DNA of 48,866 nt from a virus (IMGVR_UViG_3300022750_000018:1-48866); one strand, 5' to 3'; shown: positions 25,418 through 34,574, numbered from the stretch's first letter. Program-made: numbers and translations. Notes: generated from the letters alone by a model not told the origin.

Positions 25418-25912
25418 TTAAAGAATTTCGATTTCAGCGACGTTATTCGCGTCTTTACCGTTTACTGCCCAAGTCACGCCGGGAAGCACTACGCTGTTTG
25501 CGCCGTCTGCAGTCGCTTCTAACTGACCGAATACGTTTGCAGAAACAGTTGTTATACGCATGTAAACCGGAGCGCCGCGCACTGGAGTGCCGACGAAGCA
25601 AATTACATTAATATAACCTTTCTTGAAAATTGTTTGCGCTTGGGCAATATCGACCAAAGGCGAGACTGCATTTTGCGGAGTTGCGCTCGTGCCAGCCTGT
25701 ACAGCAGAACGGGCAAGAATACCGGCAAATACACCTACTGCGTCGCCAGAAGCGATGCCAGTGAACTTACCAGTGCTGCCTGAAAACTTAACAGGCCAGC
25801 CGTAAAAGACGTTGGTTGCATTGGCGAAGAATCCTGCTTCCAGAACACTCAGCAACTCGCGAGTGACGAAACCGGGAAAGCCTGCTGGTGCTAGTTGACC
25901 GATGATAGCCAT
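25418..25912 (-). CDS. Capsid cement/decoration protein (gp24-like)
   Basis: The protein is 164 residues, Gly/Ala/Val-rich, with a repeated beta pattern. Features: FPGFVTRELLSVLEAGFF, VGVFAGILAR and GYINVICFVGTPV. It lies directly upstream of the capsid gene, the usual position of a structural cement protein in this phage group. Confidence 0.72.
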   Translation of the reverse strand: MAIIGQLAPAGFPGFVTRELLSVLEAGFFANATNVFYGWPVKFSGSTGKFTGIASGDAVGVFAGILARSAVQAGTSATPQNAVSPLVDIAQAQTIFKKGYINVICFVGTPVRGAPVYMRITTVSANVFGQLEATADGANSVVLPGVTWAVNGKDANNVAEIEIL

Positions 25913-25926
25913 ATTCGATTACTCCT

Positions 25927-27129
25927 TTAAGCTTGCTTTTTCCAAAACTCGTCAACACGTGCTTGCACGGTCGCAGGAGTATCGGCTTTTGGTTTATGTA
26001 AAGACAGCTGATCGATCGTCACAGCCTTAGTTGAAGCGGAATCGTTTACACGAATATTTTTCAACATATGGGCAGCGCCAACGAAGGCTACATCCACTGC
26101 ATTAGCGGAATTGTAATCTACTTCCTTGCCGAAAGTAAACATTTCAATAACTTTCTTGCCATCAGTAGTTTTGTAAGCAGCTTTCAGAGCATCAACCTTA
26201 ACGGTCGCGGAGTTCTGCACGCCCGGTGCTAGGATTTCAGCCAGAGCGAAGGTGTCAGCGTCAGCCACTGTATTAGGCTTTTTCTCCAACTCTTCCTTTT
26301 CCAGCTTCTCGCGAGCAGCTTTCGCATCCGCAGTTTCGACGGTCTTGCTTTCGCCTTCCTTTTCCTTCTTGATATCGGCAAGCGCGTCCACGACCTTGGT
26401 CAGGCCAGTCGCGATCGTCGCCATGTCGGTTGTCAACTTTCCCACTGTATCGGTCAATGTTTCCAGAGCCTTATCAGTGGTGGTTGTGGATTGCTTTCCT
26501 TCATCTTCCAATTCGCCGTCATTAACAGCCTTGGTAAAGAAGGCGATGAGCTTTTCTTTCGCAGTCATGGTTTCTTTCTCCGTAGGTAAAAATGCGGCGT
26601 GATCCTGAATAGCACAAAGAGCGCCGCAACGTCCTCTTGGTACCAATGCTACATGGTTGCCTCGTATGTTCTTTTGACGAACACGGCCTTTTGCTTCTTG
26701 AAAATATTGGGCTTCATACCCGAGAGAGACTTCACGAAGGCCACGATTCATTACTGCTTCGACCGCTTGCGCATCGTTGATAAGTATGTCACTTACTAAA
26801 AGATTGACATTTGCCCCGTCGCCCGCGCGAACATTAAAGATAGTTCCAACGGCGTGCGTCTTCCAATTCGTTGAATTTATCTCTTGTTCTTTTGGGTGAA
26901 GGAAGCTTAATGTCTTGCCTTCGAAGCTTGCCATTGTCTCAGGGTCAAGGATGTCGGCAGCATCACGGCTTGCAACTATACGTCCATTGGCGGCTTCGAA
27001 TCCGGGAAGCTCTGTATTCGCGTAAACAAGTTCACCCGGCCTCGCGAGAGGGACGTTCTTGCAAACGAGGAATCCTTCAGCAGTTTTGCTGATGTTCTCC
27101 GATAGCATGGTGGTGAAATTGAATTTCAT
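25927..27129 (-). CDS. DUF2213 capsid maturation protease with scaffold-like tail
   Basis: The protein is 400 residues. The N-terminal half (1-190) has the DUF2213 pattern LARPGELVYA, GKTLSFLHP, LREVSLGYEA and NHVALVPRGRCG, which belongs to prohead protease-like folds. Residues 190-300 are a charged helical region (KKEKEGESKTVETADAK) suited to scaffolding. The promoter at 27138-27166 puts the transcript start almost on the ATG. Confidence 0.85.
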   Translation of the reverse strand: MKFNFTTMLSENISKTAEGFLVCKNVPLARPGELVYANTELPGFEAANGRIVASRDAADILDPETMASFEGKTLSFLHPKEQEINSTNWKTHAVGTIFNVRAGDGANVNLLVSDILINDAQAVEAVMNRGLREVSLGYEAQYFQEAKGRVRQKNIRGNHVALVPRGRCGALCAIQDHAAFLPTEKETMTAKEKLIAFFTKAVNDGELEDEGKQSTTTTDKALETLTDTVGKLTTDMATIATGLTKVVDALADIKKEKEGESKTVETADAKAAREKLEKEELEKKPNTVADADTFALAEILAPGVQNSATVKVDALKAAYKTTDGKKVIEMFTFGKEVDYNSANAVDVAFVGAAHMLKNIRVNDSASTKAVTIDQLSLHKPKADTPATVQARVDEFWKKQA

Positions 27130-27137
27130 AGTTTTGT

Positions 27138-27166
27138 ATTATTTACTTGTTTTTTGAAAAAGTAAA
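27138..27166 (-). promoter_or_regulatory. Promoter abutting the DUF2213 start
   Basis: On the minus strand: TTTACT (27166-27161), a 17-base spacer, AATAAT (27143-27138). The predicted start point is within a few bases of ATG 27129, and no Shine-Dalgarno sequence is present. It resembles the promoter at 30180-30208 in boxes, spacing and following bases (AATAATAC, then A/C-rich). Confidence 0.6.
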
Positions 27167-27170
27167 CATT

Positions 27171-27641
27171 TTAATATTGCTGATATGCTGAACCATCCCA
27201 GACCACCCTTCGACGACCGCCCAGCAACAATCCGAGGGTTGCGCCTAAGTCTAAGCCAAGGATGTTAAGGCCATAGAGTCCGAGCACGCCATCGAACGCC
27301 ATCTCGAACTCACAACCGGGCCATGCGCCTGTAGGGTCTAGTGTTATCGTGCGATTACCCGCGAGCGATCCTGTCAAGCGCAGAAGGCTAGGCGATTTCA
27401 GAGGGCTGACCGTCATATTGCCGCCGACCACCAACGATCTCGCCCAGAACGGTCGAACAGGCTGCCAGAAGTAAGTCGATCCGAAAGATGAGCATAGAAC
27501 GAGATCGCGCTTCTCACCAAACAGGTCTGTTACACGAGAGTACTTGTCTACATAATCAGCGCTGGGCGTTGGAAGTGTTGCGACCGTATATGCGCCATCA
27601 ATGATCGCCGAGGCGGCAGGCGTTTCGAATGGCCCACTCAT
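27171..27641 (-). CDS. Hypothetical virion-region protein (156 aa)
   Basis: No firm family. The C-terminal half (LRLTGSLAGNRTITLDPTGAW, then GLYGLNILGLDLG and RRRVVWDGSAYQQY) reads as a beta-sandwich of the kind found in phage surface proteins. It lies between MuF and protease genes and is coupled to the 110-residue gene upstream by ATGA. Confidence 0.6.
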   Translation of the reverse strand: MSGPFETPAASAIIDGAYTVATLPTPSADYVDKYSRVTDLFGEKRDLVLCSSFGSTYFWQPVRPFWARSLVVGGNMTVSPLKSPSLLRLTGSLAGNRTITLDPTGAWPGCEFEMAFDGVLGLYGLNILGLDLGATLGLLLGGRRRVVWDGSAYQQY

Positions 27642-27970
27642 GCGATGCTCCAGCGAGATGTCGTGCCCGATCCGCCAGTGCGCGTTATGCGAATGTCTGT
27701 AACGCTAGAAGTCAGGCGACTTTCCGAATAGGCAGTCACAGCGCCGTTGGGCCAAGGTTGCCACGTGGTCTGTTCGTCCAAGGAATATTCAACCGATACC
27801 GTGTCGCCATTCACTGGTGTAATGCTTACAGTTGAAGGCAATGGGCAGTTGGCCATATTTACAATAACTGGTGTCGCGTTTAATAGCACGCCTTTGTTGA
27901 AGGCTAGGCCTGTCATTACATTTGTTTGCCCTTCGATGTTTGCTGCAGTTTTCGTTCGTAGTGTTCCCAT
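27638..27970 (-). CDS. Hypothetical Ig/beta-sandwich-like protein (110 aa)
   Basis: Features: VSVEYSLDEQTTWQPWPNG and SSVTDIRITRTGGSGTTSRW, like short beta-sandwich domains on capsids. Together with the next gene it forms a two-gene insertion between MuF and protease. Possible capsid decoration. Confidence 0.55.
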   Translation of the reverse strand: MGTLRTKTAANIEGQTNVMTGLAFNKGVLLNATPVIVNMANCPLPSTVSITPVNGDTVSVEYSLDEQTTWQPWPNGAVTAYSESRLTSSVTDIRITRTGGSGTTSRWSIA

Positions 27971-27973
27971 GGT

Positions 27974-28693
27974 TTAATCCTCCACGCCGGGTATGATAGG
28001 AATGGCGAAGCACCGACAATTAGGAAACTCGCCTGGATTCCCTGTCATCCCGTCCGACAATGTCGGAGGACTGTTGAACTGGAAGATTTTACCATCCATT
28101 TCTGCGTGGCTTGGGCGTACATCCCCATCCTCCGCTGTTTGCCACCTGTAATACTCGATTCCGGCTTCCTGACTTCTGGCCTGCGTTATGAAGGCATTTG
28201 CCTTCGCTGTTTCTGTACGGGCGATGAGCGTGGCTCGACTCTTTGTGACACCTTCTGTTGCAGCCAACATTTCAGCGATCTCGGTCGATCGCGTACCATC
28301 CAGCGCCGCTTGCATGGCAAGATTCTGTGCCCGCTCTCCGGCCTGTATAGGCAACGACTTTATTAGGCGCACTTGTTCAGCCTGAAGGCTAGGCACGACG
28401 GCATCAATAGAACGATCCAGACGTAGATTAGTGCTTATGATCTTGGCTTGAGCGTTGAAGGCTTGTTGATTGCGGAGCGCTACAGCGCGGATCATTCTGT
28501 TGGCAGCGCGTAATGCCCAAGGCGTTAAGGCGTCCGCATAGTTCTGCAACATCCTCATCATTCCGGCTTCGTCCACAAGCTTATCGCCGTCCACATGATT
28601 GCTAACGATCCCGGCGACAATAACGGCTATCTTACGGAGCTCCCTTGCATAGCTCTCTTCGGTCGTGCGCGCGGTGGCGAATTTACTTGCCAC
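27974..28693 (-). CDS. Phage Mu F-like minor head protein
   Basis: The protein is 239 residues. The C-terminal domain is diagnostic: ATLIARTETAKANAF, YYRWQTAEDGDVRPSHAEMD, then the NPGEFPNCRCFAIPI end. It is carried in the prohead with the portal, whose gene it overlaps by 11 bases. Confidence 0.9.
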   Translation of the reverse strand: MASKFATARTTEESYARELRKIAVIVAGIVSNHVDGDKLVDEAGMMRMLQNYADALTPWALRAANRMIRAVALRNQQAFNAQAKIISTNLRLDRSIDAVVPSLQAEQVRLIKSLPIQAGERAQNLAMQAALDGTRSTEIAEMLAATEGVTKSRATLIARTETAKANAFITQARSQEAGIEYYRWQTAEDGDVRPSHAEMDGKIFQFNSPPTLSDGMTGNPGEFPNCRCFAIPIIPGVED

Positions 28694-30173
28694 GTCCGAC
28701 CAACCGTGCTACCGCATCAACCACCTTCTGGATAGGCGTCTTCGCCTTCTTAATTGCGGAATTGGCCTGCTCACCCGCGAGGATCGCATTCGGATCGGAC
28801 TCAATCGCCATCGGATCAGGAGGATTGTCGATCGCTTCCTGAATCATTTCATCCGTAATGTTGGTGCCGATCCCGGTAATCTCGGACTGCTGCTTGAATT
28901 CCTTCATCGCTGTAGGAATGTCGAATATGCCGTCTGCCAGTGCCTTGGAGATTGTCTCACCGTTCGACTTAGCAACTATTGCCTTTTCAGAGTCGTCCAA
29001 CTCAACGAGCGGATTGAACTTAAAATCGAAGTCCTCTGGGACGTCCGAGGCGAACAATGAACGGTAAAGGATGGCCAACACTTTAGCCATGCCAACACGC
29101 ATTGAATTCTCTTGCTTGCTGTTTATCGTGTTGCTGTATTGTTTCATCGGCGCTGAACCATCCGAGAAGCCTGCAGGGCTTTGGCCGAATAATCGCACGA
29201 GCGGGATTTCCGTGGCGCCGGAAAGCTGCTCACCGAATTGATTTATAACGTCCGCTAGGCCCGCGAATGAATAGCTGTTCGTGCTGAATTCATCGTTCTT
29301 GTCAATAATTGTAAGCCCTTCGCTGGACTGTAACAACCGTACATATTGGAACATCTTGATAAGGTTTTCTTCCATCTGTCCGCCAGCAGCGAGGATGGAG
29401 CGAAGCCCTTCCACCGAGATCGTACGCAGATAGGCTTTGTTCACTAGATTGGCCGCGCCCGCCGAGGCAGTATCGAAGTTCATCAGGCGATCTTCTGTCC
29501 GTTCAATTACAGACATGCCCCAATGTTCTTCGCGGAGGCTTTCCCAATAGGGAAGCCCAATGCCAATATCACGGATTACCCGGCTATGGTGAATGCGTAA
29601 GCCTGTCATTCCTTCTGTAATCAGGTCATAATACATAGGCAAGCCCATCTCTGGTCCATCCGGTATAAGTTCCATCATGGAAGGTGTAACAGACCAGCGG
29701 TCATAAACAGTAACGCCCGTGAACTGATCCTTCGCGATCGAATCCATTCGGAGTTCCGTGCTTAATAGCTGGCCTTTAATCTGCACGACGCCAATTGCGC
29801 CACCATACAGGCGTGCCCACTTCTTAGAATCACAGAAGGAGTTCCATATGCCTAAATCTGTAAGCTTTTTCTGTAGCTTGGCGATCTTCTTTGGATCGAT
29901 CTCGCCTAAGATTTTAACGCCTGCTGCCGTCATGTCCTCAGCGACCGAGTCAACAATACGGCCTACAATCCAATTGCCACGGTAAGCGGAATCTAGCTTA
30001 AGGCGGTTGCGCGTTAGGAGGGAGGTGTGGAATGTCCCCTCGGACATTAGGTTGCTAACTTGTCCGGGCGAATAGCCCATACGGGCAGCAACGTTCGCGA
30101 AGCCGTCATTCACCCTAGCCATGTTAGGATTATGGGCAGGAAGCTTGGGCGTTACCTTGCGGACGTTTTTCAT
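28683..30173 (-). CDS. Portal protein (DUF1073 / Acb1-like N-terminal family)
   Basis: The protein is 496 residues. Features: NVAARMGYSPGQVSNL, YRGNWIVGRIVDSVAEDMTAAG, ARLYGGAIGVVQI, SGATEIPLVRLFGQSPAGFSDG. The database family name mentions anti-CBASS Acb1, but this is the portal-type protein; the Acb1 nuclease is a separate family. The start codon has no Shine-Dalgarno site, and a promoter ends just before it. Confidence 0.88.
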   Translation of the reverse strand: MKNVRKVTPKLPAHNPNMARVNDGFANVAARMGYSPGQVSNLMSEGTFHTSLLTRNRLKLDSAYRGNWIVGRIVDSVAEDMTAAGVKILGEIDPKKIAKLQKKLTDLGIWNSFCDSKKWARLYGGAIGVVQIKGQLLSTELRMDSIAKDQFTGVTVYDRWSVTPSMMELIPDGPEMGLPMYYDLITEGMTGLRIHHSRVIRDIGIGLPYWESLREEHWGMSVIERTEDRLMNFDTASAGAANLVNKAYLRTISVEGLRSILAAGGQMEENLIKMFQYVRLLQSSEGLTIIDKNDEFSTNSYSFAGLADVINQFGEQLSGATEIPLVRLFGQSPAGFSDGSAPMKQYSNTINSKQENSMRVGMAKVLAILYRSLFASDVPEDFDFKFNPLVELDDSEKAIVAKSNGETISKALADGIFDIPTAMKEFKQQSEITGIGTNITDEMIQEAIDNPPDPMAIESDPNAILAGEQANSAIKKAKTPIQKVVDAVARLVGRGK

Positions 30174-30179
30174 TCTGGT

Positions 30180-30208
30180 ATTATTTACTGCCTTGTAAGA
30201 AAAGTAAA
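30180..30208 (-). promoter_or_regulatory. Promoter abutting the portal start
   Basis: On the minus strand: TTTACT (30208-30203), a 17-base spacer, AATAAT (30185-30180). The -10 box ends 6 bases before ATG 30173, so the transcript would have almost no 5' leader. The same layout is found before the DUF2213 gene. Confidence 0.6.
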
Positions 30209-30213
30209 ATGTT

Positions 30214-31668
30214 TTATATCAGGCTATCCCAAGCGGCCAATCCTTCGAGGTCGCCTAGCATATCCTTAATGGCATCCATCATTGGATCGATCTGATCATC
30301 GTTTTGGTGGGAATCGTCCCGGCTAAAACATTCGCACTCGAACACGAAGTCCGTCACCCAAGGCGCGGATTCAGGAATCCATACATATCCGGCCTCGATC
30401 GATGGTGCTCCGTCCTGTACACGTGTAAGCTTATCAATGTTGCGCTCGATGCCCGTTACTGGAATATGGCCTTTGGTTTTTAGCGTCTGGATCAGACCTG
30501 TGCCGGATGCCTTATCCTCGATCTTCATGCCTCGAAGCTCTCCGCTCGTATTGCGTACAGGATCGACCGTCTTGCATTTTATCCAGAAGTCTTTTGCTCT
30601 TTGGAGTAGCTCCGGCGCTTCCCACTTACCACGAATCTGGTCGAGCAGGTATATGCGCCCGTCTAAGCCCATCCCCCAATGCTGGAACACGCTGTAGTCA
30701 TTATGCTGCTTAACCTTCATGGCAGTGTCGCCATAGACCATTCGGTATTTGAGAGGAGGCACTCGCCCATAGCGCTTAAACCATGTGCCCTGAATAACCT
30801 GACCGCCGACTATTTGCGGGTTTTGTTGGTACAAGGCATTCCAGTTGTGGCTATCCATTATGGTCTTGCGCTCTAACAGAAAGCCCAAGGATTTATGTTC
30901 AGGGAATAGCGGCTCACCTTGTTTGCGGTGCTTCTCGTCCTTTTCGGCTATGGCAGGGTAGCTAAATACTTTTACATTCTTCTCGATCGCGCGTAATCGT
31001 CCAATAGGATCGTCAATATGCCAACGGGTCAATATGCACAACAGACCTGCATCCTCGGAGAAGCGACTGAAGAAGTCGTCTGTAAACCAATCCCATGTCG
31101 ATTCACGGACGGCCTCTGAGCCTGCTGCCTCGCGGCCTTTGATCGGGTCATCGATAATGCCTAAATCTAGCCCTTCACCTGTAATCGATCCACGCACGGT
31201 TGTGTTCCTGAAATAGCCTTCCCGGTCTACATATTCAAGCATCTCGCGGTTGCGCATGTATTGTCCTGATATTGTAACGACATTCGAGCTATTGATTCTT
31301 GTTCCAGGGAATACGGCCTGATAGCGCTTGCTATCGTATATGCGCTGGAGGCGTAGGTTGGCGCGCACACCTAAACGGTCGGAAAACGAGGCATAGATCG
31401 TCCGAAGGTCTGGATTATGGCCAGCCAGCCAAGCTACCAAGTCAATAATCTGATACGACTTGCCATGCTGAGGAGGTGCTTCAATAACGTATTTCGGCCT
31501 TAGCCCTGCCTTAAGCTCGCCAACAAATTGTGTTAAAATGCCAGCAATTTCGCGTTGCCACCAGCCCTTTTTCATTTTAGGGTTCATATGCTGACGAAAC
31601 GCCCAGAAGTCCTTGCGGGCTTCCCGGATCGCTTGTTGCTCTAAATATTCGATGTCCTCAAGATTCAT
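30214..31668 (-). CDS. Terminase large subunit
   Basis: The protein is 484 residues. Walker A is APPQHGKS (64-71), Walker B LGIIDDP (169-175). The C-terminal nuclease starts at MVYGDTAMK with further acidic residues (DKASGTG). It is the motor and cutter for DNA packaging. Its start overlaps the small subunit gene by 11 bases. Confidence 0.93.
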   Translation of the reverse strand: MNLEDIEYLEQQAIREARKDFWAFRQHMNPKMKKGWWQREIAGILTQFVGELKAGLRPKYVIEAPPQHGKSYQIIDLVAWLAGHNPDLRTIYASFSDRLGVRANLRLQRIYDSKRYQAVFPGTRINSSNVVTISGQYMRNREMLEYVDREGYFRNTTVRGSITGEGLDLGIIDDPIKGREAAGSEAVRESTWDWFTDDFFSRFSEDAGLLCILTRWHIDDPIGRLRAIEKNVKVFSYPAIAEKDEKHRKQGEPLFPEHKSLGFLLERKTIMDSHNWNALYQQNPQIVGGQVIQGTWFKRYGRVPPLKYRMVYGDTAMKVKQHNDYSVFQHWGMGLDGRIYLLDQIRGKWEAPELLQRAKDFWIKCKTVDPVRNTSGELRGMKIEDKASGTGLIQTLKTKGHIPVTGIERNIDKLTRVQDGAPSIEAGYVWIPESAPWVTDFVFECECFSRDDSHQNDDQIDPMMDAIKDMLGDLEGLAAWDSLI

Positions 31669-32143
31669 GGTCTATCACTTTTTCATACATTAACAAGGGC
31701 AATCCTCTTTCCTGACATATCGCGGCAACCTCTTCGTCTGACAGATCTTTCTTGTTCGTCTCGACTTGGAATGGAGCATTCGGATCGCTGCTCACTTCCG
31801 TTTTGTCTCTCCAATCGAATCTATTCTTCATGTTAAATATCCAGACGGTCGCATTGCCTTCACGCAATCCAGCCGCCATTTCACGCCCAACTTTCTCCCA
31901 CCAGACCTGACAGAGCACCTTGCACTGCCTTACGGTTTCCCGAAAATCTTCACTGTCTGCCAGTAAAGTTTCCCATGCTGAATGGTAAATTCCTAACCTT
32001 GCTTGGCACTCGACGGCGCTTCCTCCGTCCTGAGCAATATCACGCATAATATTTTGCCAGCCTTCCGGCAAATCTTCAACAGTCGTTCTTGGCCTTCCAA
32101 CTGCCCGTTTTTCTGCTGGCTTTTCAGCCTTCTTTTTCGCCAC
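31658..32143 (-). CDS. Putative terminase small subunit (161 aa)
   Basis: GTG start with GGAGAG upstream. Lys-rich N-terminus with an AT-hook-like RAVGRPRTT, a helical region with a GIYHSAWETLLADSEDF turn, then ATVWIFNMKNRFDWRDK, which is typical of phage small terminases. It lies immediately before the large subunit and just after the inverted repeat at 32182-32294, a candidate recognition site. Confidence 0.78.
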   Translation of the reverse strand: MAKKKAEKPAEKRAVGRPRTTVEDLPEGWQNIMRDIAQDGGSAVECQARLGIYHSAWETLLADSEDFRETVRQCKVLCQVWWEKVGREMAAGLREGNATVWIFNMKNRFDWRDKTEVSSDPNAPFQVETNKKDLSDEEVAAICQERGLPLLMYEKVIDHES

Positions 32144-32181
32144 AATTTCTCTCCAAAAAATATACGCACCCCCATCAATTC

Positions 32182-32201
32182 CGTTCCGTGCTTTCCGCGC
32201 T
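32182..32201 (+). repeat. 20-bp inverted repeat, left arm
   Basis: The arm CGTTCCGTGCTTTCCGCGCT is the exact reverse complement of 32275-32294. The two arms are 73 bases apart, and the spacer is very AT-rich. Each arm contains repeated TTCCG units. It is in the longest clear gap between genes, beside the small terminase start. Confidence 0.92.
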
Positions 32202-32274
32202 CACTATACGCTTTCTATCTTAATTAAATAACCACTATTTCTCTTTATTTTAATTTTTAAAAAATCACATTAGC
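32202..32274. other. AT-rich spacer inside the inverted repeat
   Basis: About 73 bases, mostly A/T, including runs of T then A (TAATTTTTAAAAAATCA). On the minus strand TATAGT just inside the left arm could be a weak -10 box for the terminase operon. No ORF. The base composition would also suit a melting site. No open frame or RNA gene is seen in the rest of the gap (32144-32405). Confidence 0.6.
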
Positions 32275-32294
32275 AGCGCGGAAAGCACGGAACG
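32275..32294 (-). repeat. 20-bp inverted repeat, right arm
   Basis: Plus-strand AGCGCGGAAAGCACGGAACG, a perfect match to the reverse complement of the left arm, with mismatches immediately outside both ends. The short CGGAA unit is present twice. Confidence 0.92.
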
Positions 32295-32405
32295 CTTTTT
32301 GCTAAGTCTTTGTTTTTCACAAACTTTTAAAAAGTAAATAGTTTTCGAAATAAAAAGTTTTGACGACGAAGTTAGTGCTTACTTTCATTTATTTATTGTG
32401 TAACG

Positions 32406-34574
32406 TCAAAATGGCTCTTTTGGTAGTTTTTCGAGGTCAAAAACACGGTCAATTTCCTTCTTAGAATACACGATAAATTTAACACGATTTATGATCCACC
32501 TTCCGTCGCTAGAAGCATAATTCCTGTTAACAGAATACCCTGCCCGATCCATCGCATTCGATAACTTAGCGCGTGCTTCCTGCGCCTTCATCCCTTTACT
32601 CTCGGCCATCGATATTACAATATTAGCGCCAATATGGTCAGGATAGTTTAAATCATTAAGGATATCGTCCAGCCAAGCATCGCCGACCAGCCCGGCACTA
32701 ACAACCGTCTTATGCGCCGCCGTCTTTCGCTGGCCATTAGAGGCATTGAACTTCGATATATCGCGCGCATTCAGGAACGCCGCTACGTGCGTATCCCCGC
32801 CATCCAGATTAAACCACCCCCATAAGTCGTCGAAATAAGCGCGCATAATCGATTCATCAGAGAATCCCATCTCACGCATAGTAGCGCATTCAATCACGTC
32901 ATACCGCCTATCACCAGCCGGAATATAAATCCCAGAGGATAGATGGTTCGTGGTAATAATAACGCCGCAGAACATTCTTACGGTGAACTTCTGGCCATAT
33001 TTAGGGTTGATTGAAGTCGTATCGGGATTCCCTGCAATTAAAACCTTCGTTTTCTCATTAAAAGCCCACTTCGTCATTTCCGCTAGATTAGCGGCCTCGG
33101 ATATCCGCACAAGAACGGAAGCGGCGAATTCATTAAAGTTCGATTCCAGCGCGGAAGGATCGATGTTGGCGACGTTCCAAACGCCGATGGCCGGGCAAGC
33201 CATCTCGACAGCAGTATCTTTCCCCACGCCCTGTTCACCCGCCAAGAGGAGTGCGAATCGCGTCTTCTCCCAAGGCTTCTGCACCCGGTGCGCCATATAG
33301 TCCAGGAACTGATCCGCATCACCTTCCTTATTGAAGACACGACGAACGTGCTCGACGAACGGTTGCGCCATGCGCGGATCGCCCAATTCAATCGTCGCAG
33401 GCCGATAGGTATTAAACAACGCACCACCAGCCACGTCCACAATCTCGCCATTGCGGCAATCCTTACCACGCGTGTAATCCTCATCGATCGATGGATCAGC
33501 CGTCATACTCGTCACCAGCTGATTCTCTTGCAGCCATTGGCTAGCCTTAATGATCTTGCCTTCGTCATTAACGGGCGAGACAGCCGCATCCACCGCCGCA
33601 GCAATACAATAGGAAGTCGTTGGGCGATATATGTAATTATTGCCGGGCATATAATAGACAAAATTACCGATTGGTACTTCACCCTTCTTGGGTGCCCAAC
33701 CTGCATCGATGGCTGCCTTAACAATCGTACCGAGTGTAAGCTCTTTCTCATTATTAACCTGTGAAAGCTCGTAAAACGCCTCTTTCATTATCGATTCGTG
33801 GTTGCGGCCTTTCTTGCCGCCAGCCTTATCTGACCAGACTTGATAGACTTCCCAAGCTTCGTCTACCCGCTGAAACGTGCGTCCGAGTATTATGCCGACC
33901 GAGCGCCAGAGATCGCGATCGTCCGAGGGAATAACGTCCAGCATTGAAGCCACCTGCTCGATCGTGTACTTCGAGTTGTACATGTCGTCCTTGCGTTTCC
34001 GGCCTCGCGTCTCCTTGCGACGACTTAGGTGCGACGGCAATATTCCTATCTTTGGCTGTTTCTCGTCCCATGAGTAAAATCCTCCAGACCGATGCCGCGA
34101 CGGAGCAGCCACAATATACCCTCCATCATTCCGAACGTCCACACCTTTGCCCAGCGTATTGGAAGACGTTTTTAGAGCGGAGTTATATTGAAAGATGACG
34201 TGCATTCCTCCCGAGCCAGTATGGGCCATCAATGTATCGGGCTCGCCGTTGTCGCCAATCGCCTCTAGCCAACTCTCCGCACCAAACTTGCCTTCCCCTA
34301 TGTCTACATCGATGACAGTGATACCGGAGATTTCCCCGGTAACAATGGCAATGTTGCTAGGCTCTGACCCCTTGCCGAACCATTGCTCGATCTTGCTCAG
34401 GTCTCGCGATGCCTCTTTTAGGCCACGCGCCAATCGTGGGTGCTTACCAGCATCACCACAATTTGCCACACCGCACGTGCAACTTAGATCGTCCTTGACC
34501 GTATGCAAGGGGAAGACGTAAAAACCACGGGTAACATATTCTATTGCTGCTTTTAATACTGCTTCATTGGTCAT
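32406..34574 (-). CDS. Bifunctional primase-polymerase / SF3-like helicase
   Basis: The protein is 722 residues. The N-terminal Prim-Pol domain (1-190) has DVD at 89-91, GSGGMHVIF with His125 and a CTC/C cluster at 32-39. A PriCT-type helical domain follows near 205-285 (YTIEQVASMLDVIPSDDRDLW). The C-terminal helicase has Walker A GEQGVGKDT near 445 and NHLSSGIYIPAGDRRYDV. It makes primers and unwinds DNA at the origin. It ends the minus-strand replication operon. Confidence 0.9.
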   Translation of the reverse strand: MTNEAVLKAAIEYVTRGFYVFPLHTVKDDLSCTCGVANCGDAGKHPRLARGLKEASRDLSKIEQWFGKGSEPSNIAIVTGEISGITVIDVDIGEGKFGAESWLEAIGDNGEPDTLMAHTGSGGMHVIFQYNSALKTSSNTLGKGVDVRNDGGYIVAAPSRHRSGGFYSWDEKQPKIGILPSHLSRRKETRGRKRKDDMYNSKYTIEQVASMLDVIPSDDRDLWRSVGIILGRTFQRVDEAWEVYQVWSDKAGGKKGRNHESIMKEAFYELSQVNNEKELTLGTIVKAAIDAGWAPKKGEVPIGNFVYYMPGNNYIYRPTTSYCIAAAVDAAVSPVNDEGKIIKASQWLQENQLVTSMTADPSIDEDYTRGKDCRNGEIVDVAGGALFNTYRPATIELGDPRMAQPFVEHVRRVFNKEGDADQFLDYMAHRVQKPWEKTRFALLLAGEQGVGKDTAVEMACPAIGVWNVANIDPSALESNFNEFAASVLVRISEAANLAEMTKWAFNEKTKVLIAGNPDTTSINPKYGQKFTVRMFCGVIITTNHLSSGIYIPAGDRRYDVIECATMREMGFSDESIMRAYFDDLWGWFNLDGGDTHVAAFLNARDISKFNASNGQRKTAAHKTVVSAGLVGDAWLDDILNDLNYPDHIGANIVISMAESKGMKAQEARAKLSNAMDRAGYSVNRNYASSDGRWIINRVKFIVYSKKEIDRVFDLEKLPKEPF

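Noticed and set aside
28683-30173. Anti-CBASS (Acb1) function for the portal-type protein
   Set aside because: The database family name mentions Acb1, but the whole length and position match DUF1073 portal proteins. No Acb1-type HxT/HxT phosphodiesterase motifs were seen.
32310-32338. Minus-strand TTTACT as a promoter toward the terminase
   Set aside because: No -10-like box at 16-19 bases; the position falls before the inverted repeat.
33288-33764. 158-residue plus-strand ORF inside the primase-helicase gene
   Set aside because: Antisense to conserved helicase motifs; no leader or ribosome site.
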